Below, in pieces: positions 1 to 8,148 of a DNA stretch of 45,824 bases. Under the pieces are notes generated by a model. That model saw only the letters and a list, made by a program, of their open reading frames with translations. It made no database searches and was not told the DNA's origin. The DNA is from Pseudomonas gessardii (GTDB lineage: Bacteria; Pseudomonadota; Gammaproteobacteria; Pseudomonadales; Pseudomonadaceae), in assembly GCF_001983165.1 (NCBI RefSeq), contig NZ_MNPU01000044.1, forward strand, positions 1 through 45,824, given 5' to 3'. Positions within the stretch are counted from its first letter, which is position 1, and the number at the start of each line of letters is the position of its first letter. The translations under genes were made by a program, and so were the position numbers.

Positions 1-81
1 TCGCAGCGTCTGTCGTTGAAAGAGCATCACCATAATGGTGACGCGCTCCTCGGTACTCAGGTGGTTGTATTGGGTAGACAT
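1..81 (-). CDS. IS30-family transposase, N-terminal 27 residues (cut by window edge)
   Basis: The visible 27 codons start at an ATG (79-81) and contain the LSTEER segment. This is typical of the first helix of the IS30-family helix-turn-helix domain, which binds the terminal inverted repeats before strand transfer. The DDE catalytic core would lie outside the window. The Shine-Dalgarno-like AAGG just before the start lies inside a hairpin. The family call rests on a short stretch but the match in pattern is good. Confidence 0.65.
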   Translation of the reverse strand, partial: MSTQYNHLSTEERVTIMVMLFQRQTLR

Positions 82-83
82 GG

Positions 84-105
84 CAACACCTTACATGAGG
101 TGTTG
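84..105. repeat. Perfect 8-bp hairpin in front of the IS30 transposase start
   Basis: Arms CAACACCT (84-91) and AGGTGTTG (98-105) flank a 6-base loop. On the minus strand the second arm contains the likely ribosome binding site of the transposase. In a transcript entering from outside the element the site would be sequestered, a device known from several IS families. The regulatory role is inferred. Confidence 0.6.
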
Positions 106-119
106 CACTTGCTCCTTGA

Positions 120-866
120 GACCGCCCTTCCACCAACGGTGTACTGCTCGGCCTGGATACTGAAGTAATGGATGGCTGGCGTTTAGGAGGCGCAACCGGC
201 TATACCCGCACAACGTTGAATGGCGCGTCTTCTGCTTCTGGTGAAAGTGACAATTATCATCTGTCGTTATATGGCGGCAAACGCTTCGATAGCCTGTCAT
301 TGCGTATAGGGGCGGCGTCTACCTGGCATGATCAGGCGACATCGCGCAGCGTTGTGTACGCTCAAATATCAGAGCGTCAGAAGGCGCAATATACCTCCCG
401 CACCGACCAAGTATTCGCCGAGGCCAATTACAACCGATGGGAAAATGTGGAGCCGTTTGTCAACTTGAATCAAGTCAACTTCAAGAGTGACAGTTTTAAC
501 GAACTTGGAGGGAAAACCTCCCTGCATTCCAGCGCACAGACCCAGAGCGCGACATTCTCCACGTTGGGGGTTCGCGGGCAAATGCATGTGCCCATCGAGT
601 CGGTCAGAGCGGTGACCTTGCGTGGTGAATTAGGCTGGCAGCATCAATTCGGCAATCGGGATCGTGATACTTCGTTGAAGTTTGCCGGCAGTGATACAGC
701 CTTTACGATCAACAGTGTACCTGTGTCCCGCGATGGAGCCCTGCTGAAGGCCAGCGCCGAAATTGCGTTATCCAAAGACACTTCGATTTCTCTCAACTAC
801 AGCGGGATCGTGTCTGGCAGCGAGAACAGCCATGGTATGAACGCAGGCGTTGCTTTCAGATTTTAG
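120..866 (+). pseudogene. Autotransporter beta-barrel domain, N-terminally truncated by IS30
   Basis: The frame is open from about 120 and reads as an outer-membrane autotransporter barrel from about 138. It has a GVLLG start, a DGWRLGGATGY strand, alternating hydrophobic strands, and a C-terminal strand ending in Phe (GVAFRF), the signal read by the BAM complex. In this family (type V secretion) the barrel inserts in the outer membrane and anchors or secretes an N-terminal passenger. The signal peptide, passenger and perhaps the first strands are missing, since the IS30 element occupies the upstream side and no start codon with a plausible ribosome binding site is visible. An internal ATG at 168 would give 232 residues but no export signal, so the piece is probably inactive. 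The passenger type cannot be told. Confidence 0.8.
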
Positions 867-926
867 AGAGAGCCCCTCAACGGGACACCCTTTGACAAGG
901 CACAAAGCGGTCAGAGCGCGCCAACC

Positions 927-959
927 CCAAAAAGCCAAAAGCCCGCAATTACGCGGGCT
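927..959 (-). terminator. Rho-independent terminator of guaBA
   Basis: Read on the minus strand, a 7-bp stem (959-953 with 946-940, AGCCCGC/GCGGGCT) is followed by a T-rich tail broken by GGC. It lies about 50 bases beyond the guaA stop codon. Confidence 0.8.
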
Positions 960-1006
960 CCAGGACATTTCTTGCTAGTGGGTGCCGGGCAAGGCCCCAC
1001 GCCCCA

Positions 1007-2584
1007 TCATTCCCACTCAATCGTCGCCGGCGGCTTGCTCGACACGTCGTAAGTCACTCGCGAAATACCTTCGATTTCATTGATGATACGGCCGCTGACC
1101 GTCTCCAGCAGTTCGTACGGCAGGTGTGCCCAGCGGGCGGTCATGAAGTCGATGGTTTCGACGGCACGCAGGGCCACGACCCAGGCGTAGCGACGGCCAT
1201 CGCCAACCACGCCAACCGATTTCACCGGCTGGAACACGACGAAGGCCTGGCTGACTTTGTGGTACCAGTCGGCCTTGCGCAGTTCTTCGATGAAGATGTG
1301 ATCGGCACGACGCAGCAGGTCGGCGTATTCCTTTTTCACTTCACCGAGGATGCGCACGCCCAGGCCCGGGCCCGGGAAGGGGTGGCGGTAGACCATGTCG
1401 TACGGCAGGCCCAGTTCCAGGCCCAGGCGGCGGACTTCGTCCTTGAACAGCTCGCGCAGCGGTTCTACCAGCTTGAGGTTCATTTCCTCAGGCAGGCCAC
1501 CCACGTTGTGGTGGGACTTGATCACGTGGGCCTTGCCGCTCTTGGCGCCGGCCGACTCGATCACGTCGGGGTAGATGGTGCCCTGGGCCAGGTACTTGAT
1601 GTTGTCCAGTTTGTTGGACTGGGCATCGAACACGTCGATGAAGGTACGGCCGATGATCTTGCGCTTCTTCTCCGGGTCGGACTCGCCGGCCAGGTTGTTC
1701 AGGAACTGATCTTCGGCGTTGGCGCGGATCACCTTGACGCCCATGTTTTCGGCGAACATGGCCATCACTTGCTCGCCTTCGTGCAGGCGCAGCAGGCCGT
1801 TGTCGACGAACACGCAGGTCAACTGGTCGCCGATGGCCTTGTGCAGCAGCGCGGCAACCACGGAGGAGTCAACGCCGCCGGACAGGCCGAGCAGCACGTT
1901 GTCGGTGCCGACCTGGGCACGCACGTTGGCAATGGCGTCTTCCGCGATTTTCGACGGGGTCCACAGGGCTTCACACTCGCAGATGTCGAGGATGAAGCGC
2001 GACAGGATGCGCCCGCCTTGCTTGGTGTGGGTCACTTCCGGGTGGAACTGCACACCGTAGTAACGACGCTCGTCGCTGAACATGCCGGCGATCGGGCAGC
2101 TTGGGGTGCTGGCCAGGATGTGGAAGTCTTCCGGCATCCGGGTGACTTTGTCACCGTGGCTCATCCAGACGTCGAGGCCGAACAGGCCGTCGGCGTCGAT
2201 GTGGTCTTCGATACCGTCCAGCAGGCGGCTCTTGCCGACCACGTCCACACGGGCATAACCGAATTCACGCAGTTCGGAACCTTCAACCTTGCCGCCCAGT
2301 TGCTCGGCCATGGTCTGCATGCCGTAGCAGATACCGAAGACCGGCACGCCCAGGTCGAACACCGCTTGCGGGCAACGCGGGCTGTTGGCTTCGTGCACAG
2401 ACTCGGGGCCACCGGCCAGGATGACACCTTTAGGGGCGAATTCGCGGATCGCTTCGTCATCCATGTCGAACGGGTGCAGTTCGCAGTACACGCCGATTTC
2501 ACGCACGCGGCGGGCGATCAGCTGGGTGTACTGGGAACCGAAGTCGAGGATCAGGATGCGGTGGGCGTGAATGTCGAGGGCCAT
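1007..2584 (-). CDS. guaA: GMP synthase (glutamine-hydrolysing)
   Basis: Converts XMP to GMP with ATP and glutamine, the last step of guanine nucleotide synthesis, in the cytoplasm. The 525 residues match the usual bacterial length. The N-terminal class I glutamine amidotransferase domain has the nucleophile Cys86 in GICYGMQ and the partner residues His181/Glu183 in FHPEVT. The ATP-pyrophosphatase domain shows the PP-loop SGGVDSS at 234-240, and the C-terminal dimerisation domain ends in the usual ATIEWE. It lies 80 bases downstream of guaB and shares its transcript, with a hairpin between the two. A long open frame on the opposite strand is only a codon-bias shadow. Confidence 0.98.
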   Translation of the reverse strand: MALDIHAHRILILDFGSQYTQLIARRVREIGVYCELHPFDMDDEAIREFAPKGVILAGGPESVHEANSPRCPQAVFDLGVPVFGICYGMQTMAEQLGGKVEGSELREFGYARVDVVGKSRLLDGIEDHIDADGLFGLDVWMSHGDKVTRMPEDFHILASTPSCPIAGMFSDERRYYGVQFHPEVTHTKQGGRILSRFILDICECEALWTPSKIAEDAIANVRAQVGTDNVLLGLSGGVDSSVVAALLHKAIGDQLTCVFVDNGLLRLHEGEQVMAMFAENMGVKVIRANAEDQFLNNLAGESDPEKKRKIIGRTFIDVFDAQSNKLDNIKYLAQGTIYPDVIESAGAKSGKAHVIKSHHNVGGLPEEMNLKLVEPLRELFKDEVRRLGLELGLPYDMVYRHPFPGPGLGVRILGEVKKEYADLLRRADHIFIEELRKADWYHKVSQAFVVFQPVKSVGVVGDGRRYAWVVALRAVETIDFMTARWAHLPYELLETVSGRIINEIEGISRVTYDVSSKPPATIEWE

Positions 2585-2607
2585 GAAGTCAGTCTCGTCT
2601 AATGAAT

Positions 2608-2639
2608 CAGAAACAACTCGGGGCTGAAGAACAGCCCCG
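2608..2639 (-). promoter_or_regulatory. Hairpin between guaB and guaA
   Basis: A 7-bp GC stem (2639-2633 with 2625-2619, CGGGGCT/AGCCCCG) with a 7-base loop is followed on the minus strand by a weakly T-rich run. It could act as a leaky terminator that lowers guaA relative to guaB, or protect the 3' end of the guaB message. Function is inferred. Confidence 0.5.
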
Positions 2640-2664
2640 GTTACTTAACGTTTTGCTGGAAGCC

Positions 2665-4134
2665 TCAACCTACGCGGTAGTTTGGCGCTTCCTTGGTGAT
2701 CTGCACGTCGTGGACATGGGATTCAGCCATGCCGGCGCCGGTGATCCGTACGAACTCTGGCTTGGTGCGCATTTCTTCGATGTCGGCGCTGCCGGTGTAG
2801 CCCATCGAGGAACGCAGGCCGCCCATCAGTTGATGGATGATGGCGCTCAGGGTGCCCTTGTACGGCACACGGCCTTCGATGCCTTCCGGGACGAGCTTCT
2901 CGGCGCCTGCCGAGGAGTCCTGGAAGTAACGGTCCGAAGAGCCTTGCGCCTGGGACATGGCGCCCAGCGAACCCATGCCGCGGTAAGCCTTGTACGAACG
3001 GCCCTGGAACAGTTCGATCTCGCCCGGGGCTTCTTCAGTACCGGCGAACATCGAGCCCATCATCACGCAGGAAGCACCGGCCACGATGGCCTTGGACAGG
3101 TCACCAGAGAAACGGATGCCGCCGTCGGCGATCAACGGTACGCCAGTGCCTTCGAGGGCAGCGGCAACATTGGCGATGGCGCTGATTTGCGGCACGCCCA
3201 CACCGGCGACGATCCGCGTGGTGCAGATCGAGCCAGGGCCGATACCGACCTTGACCGCATCAGCGCCGGCTTCGGCCAGGGCCTTGGCGGCAGCGCCGGT
3301 GGCGATGTTGCCGCCGATCACCTGTACATCGGGGAAGTTCTGCTTGACCCAGCGTACGCGGTCGATCACGCCTTTGGAGTGACCGTGGGCGGTGTCGACC
3401 ACCACCACGTCAACCCCGGCAGCGACCAGGGCCGCAACGCGGTCGCCGGTGTCTTTACCGGTACCAACGGCGGCGCCAACGCGCAGACGACCTTGGTCAT
3501 CCTTGCTGGCCAGCGGGTAAGCCTTGGCTTTTTCGATGTCGTTGACGGTCATCATGCCTTTGAGGGCGAATTTGTCGTCGACGATCAGCACGCGCTCGAT
3601 GCGGTGCTTGTGCAACAGTTCACGCACATCGTTCTTGTCGGCGCCTTCCTTGACGGTGACGAGGCGCTCTTTAGGCGTCATCACTTCGCGGACGGTGACT
3701 TCAAGACGGTTTTCAAAGCGCACGTCACGGGAAGTGACGATGCCGACCAGGTCGCCATTGTGCAGCACGGGAACACCGGAGATGTTGTGCAGGCGGGTCA
3801 GGTCGAACAGGTCGCGCACGGTGGCGTCGGCTTCGATGGTGATCGGATCCTTCACCACACCGGCTTCGTAACGCTTGACCTTACGCACTTCGGCAGCTTG
3901 CTGCTCGATGGTCATGTTCTTGTGGATGATACCGATGCCGCCTTCCTGGGCCATGGCAATGGCCAGACGGGCTTCGGTGACGGTGTCCATGGCAGCGGAA
4001 ACCAGGGGAATATTCAGCTCGATGCCACGGGTTAGGCGGGTCTTGAGACTGACTTCGTTAGGAAGCACCTCGGAATAACCGGGCACTAGGAGAATGTCGT
4101 CGAATGTCAGAGCTTCTTGGCTGATACGCAGCAT
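2665..4134 (-). CDS. guaB: Inosine-5'-monophosphate dehydrogenase
   Basis: Oxidises IMP to XMP with NAD, the committed step to guanine nucleotides. The start is set at the ATG of MLRISQEALTF, with GGAG eight bases upstream, giving 489 residues as in other bacteria. A frame extension upstream to 4215 runs through the promoter and is not coding. The TIM barrel is interrupted by a pair of CBS domains at roughly residues 95-205. The catalytic cysteine is in GPGSICTTRIV near residue 305, and the mobile flap segment (GSSDRYFQ) follows at about 390-400. First gene of the guaBA operon. Confidence 0.97.
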   Translation of the reverse strand: MLRISQEALTFDDILLVPGYSEVLPNEVSLKTRLTRGIELNIPLVSAAMDTVTEARLAIAMAQEGGIGIIHKNMTIEQQAAEVRKVKRYEAGVVKDPITIEADATVRDLFDLTRLHNISGVPVLHNGDLVGIVTSRDVRFENRLEVTVREVMTPKERLVTVKEGADKNDVRELLHKHRIERVLIVDDKFALKGMMTVNDIEKAKAYPLASKDDQGRLRVGAAVGTGKDTGDRVAALVAAGVDVVVVDTAHGHSKGVIDRVRWVKQNFPDVQVIGGNIATGAAAKALAEAGADAVKVGIGPGSICTTRIVAGVGVPQISAIANVAAALEGTGVPLIADGGIRFSGDLSKAIVAGASCVMMGSMFAGTEEAPGEIELFQGRSYKAYRGMGSLGAMSQAQGSSDRYFQDSSAGAEKLVPEGIEGRVPYKGTLSAIIHQLMGGLRSSMGYTGSADIEEMRTKPEFVRITGAGMAESHVHDVQITKEAPNYRVG

Positions 4135-4170
4135 CGCGGGGGCTCCCGAGCGGGAAAATGGAAGCGCGTC

Positions 4171-4199
4171 ATTATACTCAGACACCCCTCGGGCCTCAA
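4171..4199 (-). promoter_or_regulatory. Sigma-70 promoter of guaBA
   Basis: TTGAGG (4199-4194), a 17-base spacer and a perfect TATAAT (4176-4171) read on the minus strand, about 36 bases before the guaB ATG. The bases after the -10 box (GACGCGC) are GC-rich, like promoters under stringent (ppGpp) control. E. coli guaB is known to be so controlled; here it is inferred. Confidence 0.8.
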
Positions 4200-4250
4200 C
4201 GTAAAACTCTGACAAACTTGGTAATACTGATAGATGGGGAATTTCCAGAC

Positions 4251-4287
4251 CCTGATCGTTCCCACGCAGAGCGTGGGAACGATCAGG
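4251..4287. repeat. Perfect 17-bp palindrome, Pseudomonas intergenic repeat
   Basis: Arms 4251-4267 and 4271-4287 are exact inverted copies with a 3-base loop, with core TTCCCACGC...GCGTGGGAA. The same core occurs twice in the compound repeat at 11038-11154. It lies just past the stop of the gene ending at 4294 and may stabilise or end its transcript, though no T-tract follows. Confidence 0.85.
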
Positions 4288-4293
4288 GTGCTG

Positions 4294-4842
4294 CTAGAGT
4301 TCGACTTTGACCCAGCTGATTTTCTGGTCCAGCCAATCGGCAAACTCGTCGATAAAGCTCTGCTTGAAGCCCGCTTCCGCCCAGTTGTTGAAGATAAAGC
4401 CCAGGTTGGAAAACCCGCATTCCTGCAGGAACAGGAAGCCATTGATGTCATCTTCATGCCCACACAGCGGGCAAGTGAAGTTGTCGGTGTGGCCGGGCAT
4501 CCAGTCTTCCAGGCTATCGAACAGCGCCTCGCCGACTTCCTTGCGGCATTCCGGGCAGCCGGCTTCTTCGAGAAAGCCCTTGGCCGGGGTATAGATGCAG
4601 CGTTTGTAGATGATTTCCAGGCCGTTGACCGGCTCGTTGAACGGCAGCGCCTCGGGGTGCAGCACCACGGCGCGGGCGCCGTCGGCCAGGGCGTAGCCCA
4701 TGCGGTTGCCGGTGCGGCCACAGGTGGTCAGTTCTTCCTTGATGATGTTCTTGCGCACCAGCCAACGCACGATGGCCCGGGCGCGGGGTTCGTGGACAGG
4801 CAAGGTGGAGATTTTCGGGACAAGGATGCTTTGGGAATTCAT
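4294..4842 (-). CDS. Conserved hypothetical protein with two CxxC zinc-ribbon pairs
   Basis: The start is set at the ATG of MNSQSILVPK (4842), preceded by AGGA, giving 182 residues. An in-frame extension upstream would run into a REP repeat. The most visible features are CPECRKEV and CPLCGHED, two CxxC pairs about 30 residues apart, which suggest a zinc ribbon in the middle of the protein. Further tryptophans and acidic residues follow (FNNWAEAG, ADWLDQKISW). There is no signal peptide or membrane segment, so it is probably cytoplasmic. I recognise it only as a protein that seems common in pseudomonads and cannot assign a function. It stands between two repeats and is likely a single-gene unit. 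Confidence 0.75.
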   Translation of the reverse strand: MNSQSILVPKISTLPVHEPRARAIVRWLVRKNIIKEELTTCGRTGNRMGYALADGARAVVLHPEALPFNEPVNGLEIIYKRCIYTPAKGFLEEAGCPECRKEVGEALFDSLEDWMPGHTDNFTCPLCGHEDDINGFLFLQECGFSNLGFIFNNWAEAGFKQSFIDEFADWLDQKISWVKVEL

Positions 4843-4870
4843 GGGAGTCCTGCGGTGTGGCGTCTGACGC

Positions 4871-4936
4871 CATCGCGGGCAAGCCCGCTCCCCCATTCGA
4901 TTGCATTTCAATGTGGGAGCGGGCTTGCCCGCGATG
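4871..4936. repeat. REPIN (inverted pair of REP sequences)
   Basis: Two REP units of the GGGAGCGGGCTTGCCCGCGAT type lie in inverted orientation at 4871-4892 and 4913-4936 with a short spacer. Such doublets are mobilised in pseudomonads by RAYT transposases encoded elsewhere. Confidence 0.9.
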
Positions 4937-4977
4937 AGGCCCTAGAGCCCGGCAGCTTAATCCCTGATACACACAGG

Positions 4978-5745
4978 TCAAGTACTCAAATACCGCCCAA
5001 TCAAGGCAATGCCACTGGCCAGTACCAACCACGTCACCAACCGCACAAACGTCTCACGGGACATGCGCAAGGTCAACCGCCGCCCCGCCCATAACCCCAG
5101 GGCCATCGCCGGTAGCAGGCACACCGCCAACAGCAGCAGTGGCAACTCGGCATACACCCCGGCGATCAAAAACAGACTCAGGCGCACCACCGTGCTCGCA
5201 CTGATCAGCGCACTTTGGGTCGCCCGTGCCCCGTCCTTGGGCAGGCGGCTGTTCAGATAAATCGCATATAAAAAGCCGCCACTGCCAAACAACGCACCAA
5301 ACAACCCACCCACCACGCCCATCGGCACCGCCCAGCCGGCAGCCAGGGCCGTGGGCTTGGCCCTGACCGCCAGGCTGTAGATGGCATAGGCGCTGATAAA
5401 CAGGCCCATCAACAGCACAAGCAGGTCCGACTGCAGGTTGAGCAAGAAGACCACGCCGAGGGTGCAGCCAATGGCCATGCACGGCAGTAATCGCAGCAGC
5501 TCCGGCCTAACCACATCCCGCCGCGATTGCAGCAGGTTGCCAAACGCTGCAACAAAATCCAGCAGCACCAGTAGCGGGATAATCTTCGACAGCGGCATAA
5601 ACATAATCAGGATCGGCCCGGCCACCAGCGCCGTGCCAAAACCGGCGATGCCAAACACGATGTAAGCCAGGGCAATCCCCAGGCCGATCACCAGCCAGTC
5701 CACCGTCCCGAACGACCACTGCCCCATCAATTCAACCAGGCTCAT
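4978..5745 (-). CDS. TauE/SafE family membrane permease
   Basis: A 255-residue polytopic inner-membrane protein with about eight hydrophobic segments and the family features GIAGFGTALVAGP early and GGLFGALFGSGGFLYAIYL in the middle. These mark the two repeats of the TauE/SafE (sulfite exporter) fold, whose members move sulfonates, sulfite or other small organic anions. The start is taken at MSLVELMGQ, with AAGGA upstream. The gene is divergent from a LysR regulator only 99 bases away, a layout that usually means the regulator controls the permease. The substrate cannot be told from sequence. Confidence 0.85.
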   Translation of the reverse strand: MSLVELMGQWSFGTVDWLVIGLGIALAYIVFGIAGFGTALVAGPILIMFMPLSKIIPLLVLLDFVAAFGNLLQSRRDVVRPELLRLLPCMAIGCTLGVVFLLNLQSDLLVLLMGLFISAYAIYSLAVRAKPTALAAGWAVPMGVVGGLFGALFGSGGFLYAIYLNSRLPKDGARATQSALISASTVVRLSLFLIAGVYAELPLLLLAVCLLPAMALGLWAGRRLTLRMSRETFVRLVTWLVLASGIALIGRYLST

Positions 5746-5844
5746 GCAATATTCCTTGTCAGTGATGGCCCTCACTTTAGCCAAGCGGATGAGTTGCGAC
5801 TAATATCTTCCAGGCCCTCCACCTATCTCGAAAAGGCATAACTC

Positions 5845-6735
5845 GTGATTTCCACCCGGCAACTGCGTTACTTCGTTGAAATCGCCGAGAGCGGCAGCTT
5901 CAGCGCCGCCGCTGAGCGCCTGTTTGTCGCGCAATCGGCCCTTAGCCGGCAGATCAAGGAGCTGGAAAACTTCCTGCAAACGCCGCTGTTCGAGCGCACC
6001 GCCCGCCAACCCAGACTCACAGCAGCCGGCGAAGCGTTTTATCCACGGGCACGCAACCTGCTGGGCGAGTTGCACAAGGCCAGTGAACTGGCGACCCAGG
6101 TCGGCCACGGCCAGCTCGGCACCCTGCGCCTGAGCCATTCCAGTACGGTGCCGATGAGTGGGCGGATGCTGCGCGGGATCAGCACCTGGCTGGAGCAGTG
6201 CCCCGGGGTGTCGCTGGATATCGCCAAACTGTCCTCCGAAGCGCAGTTGGAGGAGATTGCCGAGGGTCGCCTGGAGGTCGGCCTCCTCCGCCTGCCGGTG
6301 CTGCGTCAGCGCGAAGGGGTGCGCATCGTGCCTTTATATAAGGAGCCACTGTTGCTGGCCGTCCCGCCGGCCCACCGTTTGGCCGGGCACACATCGGCCA
6401 TTGAACTGGCGCAATTGAAAGACGAAGCCTTTATCTCGATCCCCCACCCGCAACGCGGCGGCCTGAGTTACCTGTCAGCCGAGTTGTGCATGCGTGCCGG
6501 ATTTTTCCCCAAGGCCGCCCGGGTGATGTCGCGCAAGACCACCCAGTTGCAGTTGATCCAGGCTGGGTTTGGCATTGCCCTGCTACCCGAGTCGATGCGC
6601 GACATTGCCCCGGCCAATATTCACTTCCTGCCCCTGGCCGACCCCGATGCTCATAGCACCGTGGCCCTGGCCTGCGCGCAGGCGCCGAGCGCGTTGGTGG
6701 CGCAGTTCTGTCAAACCTTGGGCGAATGCCTATAA
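5845..6735 (+). CDS. LysR-family transcriptional regulator
   Basis: This 296-residue protein has the standard LysR plan. The N-terminal winged helix-turn-helix (MISTRQLRYFVEIAESGSF, then AAAERLFVAQSALSRQI) covers residues 1-60, and a two-lobed effector-binding domain runs from about 90. The start is a GTG at 5845 with AAGG eight bases upstream, and translation from it gives the typical LysR beginning. It faces the TauE/SafE permease gene across a 99-base intergenic space that should hold its operator, so autoregulation and control of the permease are likely. The effector is unknown. Confidence 0.93.
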   Translation: MISTRQLRYFVEIAESGSFSAAAERLFVAQSALSRQIKELENFLQTPLFERTARQPRLTAAGEAFYPRARNLLGELHKASELATQVGHGQLGTLRLSHSSTVPMSGRMLRGISTWLEQCPGVSLDIAKLSSEAQLEEIAEGRLEVGLLRLPVLRQREGVRIVPLYKEPLLLAVPPAHRLAGHTSAIELAQLKDEAFISIPHPQRGGLSYLSAELCMRAGFFPKAARVMSRKTTQLQLIQAGFGIALLPESMRDIAPANIHFLPLADPDAHSTVALACAQAPSALVAQFCQTLGECL

Positions 6736-6765
6736 ACTGCCGCCCATGACTAAAGATCTCTTGCC

Positions 6766-8145
6766 ATGATTAAAGACCCGTTTGCCCGCCTGGGCCTGGA
6801 CCGCGAAGTCCTGACGGTCAGCCAGCTCAACGGCCGCGCGCGGGTGTTGCTGGAGGACGTGTTCAGCAATATCTGGGTCGAGGGCGAGATCTCCAACCTC
6901 GCCCGCCCGGCCTCCGGTCATGTGTATTTCACCCTCAAGGACAGCGGCGCGCAGGTGCGTTGTGCGCTGTTTCGCAATAACGCTGCGCGGGTGCGCCAGG
7001 CGCTGAAGGATGGCCTGGCGGTCAAGGTGCGCGGCAAGGTCTCGCTGTTCGAGGGGCGTGGCGACTATCAGTTGATCCTCGACACCGTGGAGCCGGCCGG
7101 CGATGGTGCGCTGCGCCTGGCCTTCGATGCCCTGAAGGAAAAACTCAGCGCCGAAGGGTTGTTCAGTGCCGAGCGCAAGGTGCCACTGCCGGCCCATCCG
7201 CGGCGCATCGGGATTATCAGTTCGCCCACCGGTGCGGTGATCCGCGACATCATCAGTGTGTTCGGCCGCCGCGCACCGAACGTGCAACTGACCCTGATCC
7301 CCACCGCCGTGCAGGGCCGCGAAGCCGTGGCGCAGATTGTCCGCGCCCTCAAGCTCGCGGATGCCCGTGGCTTCGACGCGCTGATCCTGGCCCGGGGTGG
7401 CGGCTCCCTGGAAGACCTCTGGTGCTTCAACGAAGAAGCCGTGGCGCGGGCCATCGATGCCTGTGTCACGCCTATCGTCAGTGCGGTCGGCCATGAGACC
7501 GATGTGTCCATCAGCGACTTCGTGGCCGACGTACGCGCGCCCACGCCGTCGGCGGCGGCTGAGCTGCTGGCGCCGGATGCGAGCAACCTGGTGCGCCAGG
7601 TCGAAAGCCTGCACCGGCGCCTGGTGATGCTGATGCGCAACCGCCTGACCCACGACCGCCTGCGCCTGGACGGTATGGCCCGGCGCCTGCGCCACCCCGG
7701 TGAGCGCCTGCGCCAGCAGGCCCAGCGCCTGGATGACCTGGACATGCGCCTGCGCCGTGCGTTCGAGCGCAGCCTCAATACCCGGCGCGAGCGCCTGATC
7801 CGCCTGGAAACGCGCCTGGCCGGCCAGCATCCGGGGCGGCAACTGGCCCTGCTGCGCCAACGCCTGGACAGCCTCGCCGAACGCCTGCCCCGGGCCATGC
7901 GCGAAGGCCTCAAGGCGCGGCGCCTGCAACTGCAAAGCCAGGTGCAGACGTTGCAGGTGGTCAGCCCGCTAGCGACCCTGGGCCGTGGCTACAGCATCCT
8001 GCTGGACGAGCGCGGCCAGGCCATTCGCACTGCCGCGCAAACCCACACCGGCCAGCGCCTGACCGCGCGCCTCGGTGAAGGCCAATTGCAAGTGCGGGTC
8101 GAAGATAACCACCTGACCCCCGTCACCCTTTCATTACTGGATTGA
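6766..8145 (+). CDS. xseA: Exodeoxyribonuclease VII large subunit
   Basis: Nuclease subunit that degrades single-stranded DNA to oligonucleotides together with several copies of XseB, acting in repair. The 459 residues are the normal length. An OB-fold DNA-binding domain covers residues about 15-110 (VEGEISNLARPASGHVYFTLKD). The catalytic domain follows, with PRRIGIISSPTGAVIRD, LARGGGSLEDLW and SAVGHETD, and then a long Arg/Leu-rich helical region. The C-terminal motif LGRGYSIL is clear. The ATG is preceded by a weak ribosome site and lies 30 bases after the LysR gene. xseB is not in the window. Confidence 0.97.
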   Translation: MIKDPFARLGLDREVLTVSQLNGRARVLLEDVFSNIWVEGEISNLARPASGHVYFTLKDSGAQVRCALFRNNAARVRQALKDGLAVKVRGKVSLFEGRGDYQLILDTVEPAGDGALRLAFDALKEKLSAEGLFSAERKVPLPAHPRRIGIISSPTGAVIRDIISVFGRRAPNVQLTLIPTAVQGREAVAQIVRALKLADARGFDALILARGGGSLEDLWCFNEEAVARAIDACVTPIVSAVGHETDVSISDFVADVRAPTPSAAAELLAPDASNLVRQVESLHRRLVMLMRNRLTHDRLRLDGMARRLRHPGERLRQQAQRLDDLDMRLRRAFERSLNTRRERLIRLETRLAGQHPGRQLALLRQRLDSLAERLPRAMREGLKARRLQLQSQVQTLQVVSPLATLGRGYSILLDERGQAIRTAAQTHTGQRLTARLGEGQLQVRVEDNHLTPVTLSLLD

Positions 8146-8148
8146 TTG

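Larger units (their letters stand above)
1..127 (-). mobile_element. IS30-family insertion sequence, left end only
   Basis: The start of an IS30-type transposase gene runs off the left edge of the window, preceded by a short non-coding leader. The outer end is placed between about 117 and 130, because the autotransporter reading frame to the right is coherent from about 138 but meets a stop at 117-119. The exact terminal inverted repeat cannot be fixed because the other end lies outside the window. Only this end is visible, so whether the element is complete is unknown. Confidence 0.7.

Noticed and set aside
1124..2602. 492-codon open frame opposite guaA
   Set aside because: It mirrors guaA in a high-GC genome; the product is rich in Val, His, Gln and Ala with no domain pattern, and guaA is unmistakable.
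4871..4936. Short repeats resembling a CRISPR unit
   Set aside because: The copies are inverted, palindromic and scattered singly or in pairs; there is no array of direct repeats with spacers and no cas gene. They are REP sequences.
6730..7935. 401-codon frame opposite xseA
   Set aside because: Antisense shadow of the Arg/Leu-rich xseA coding sequence.
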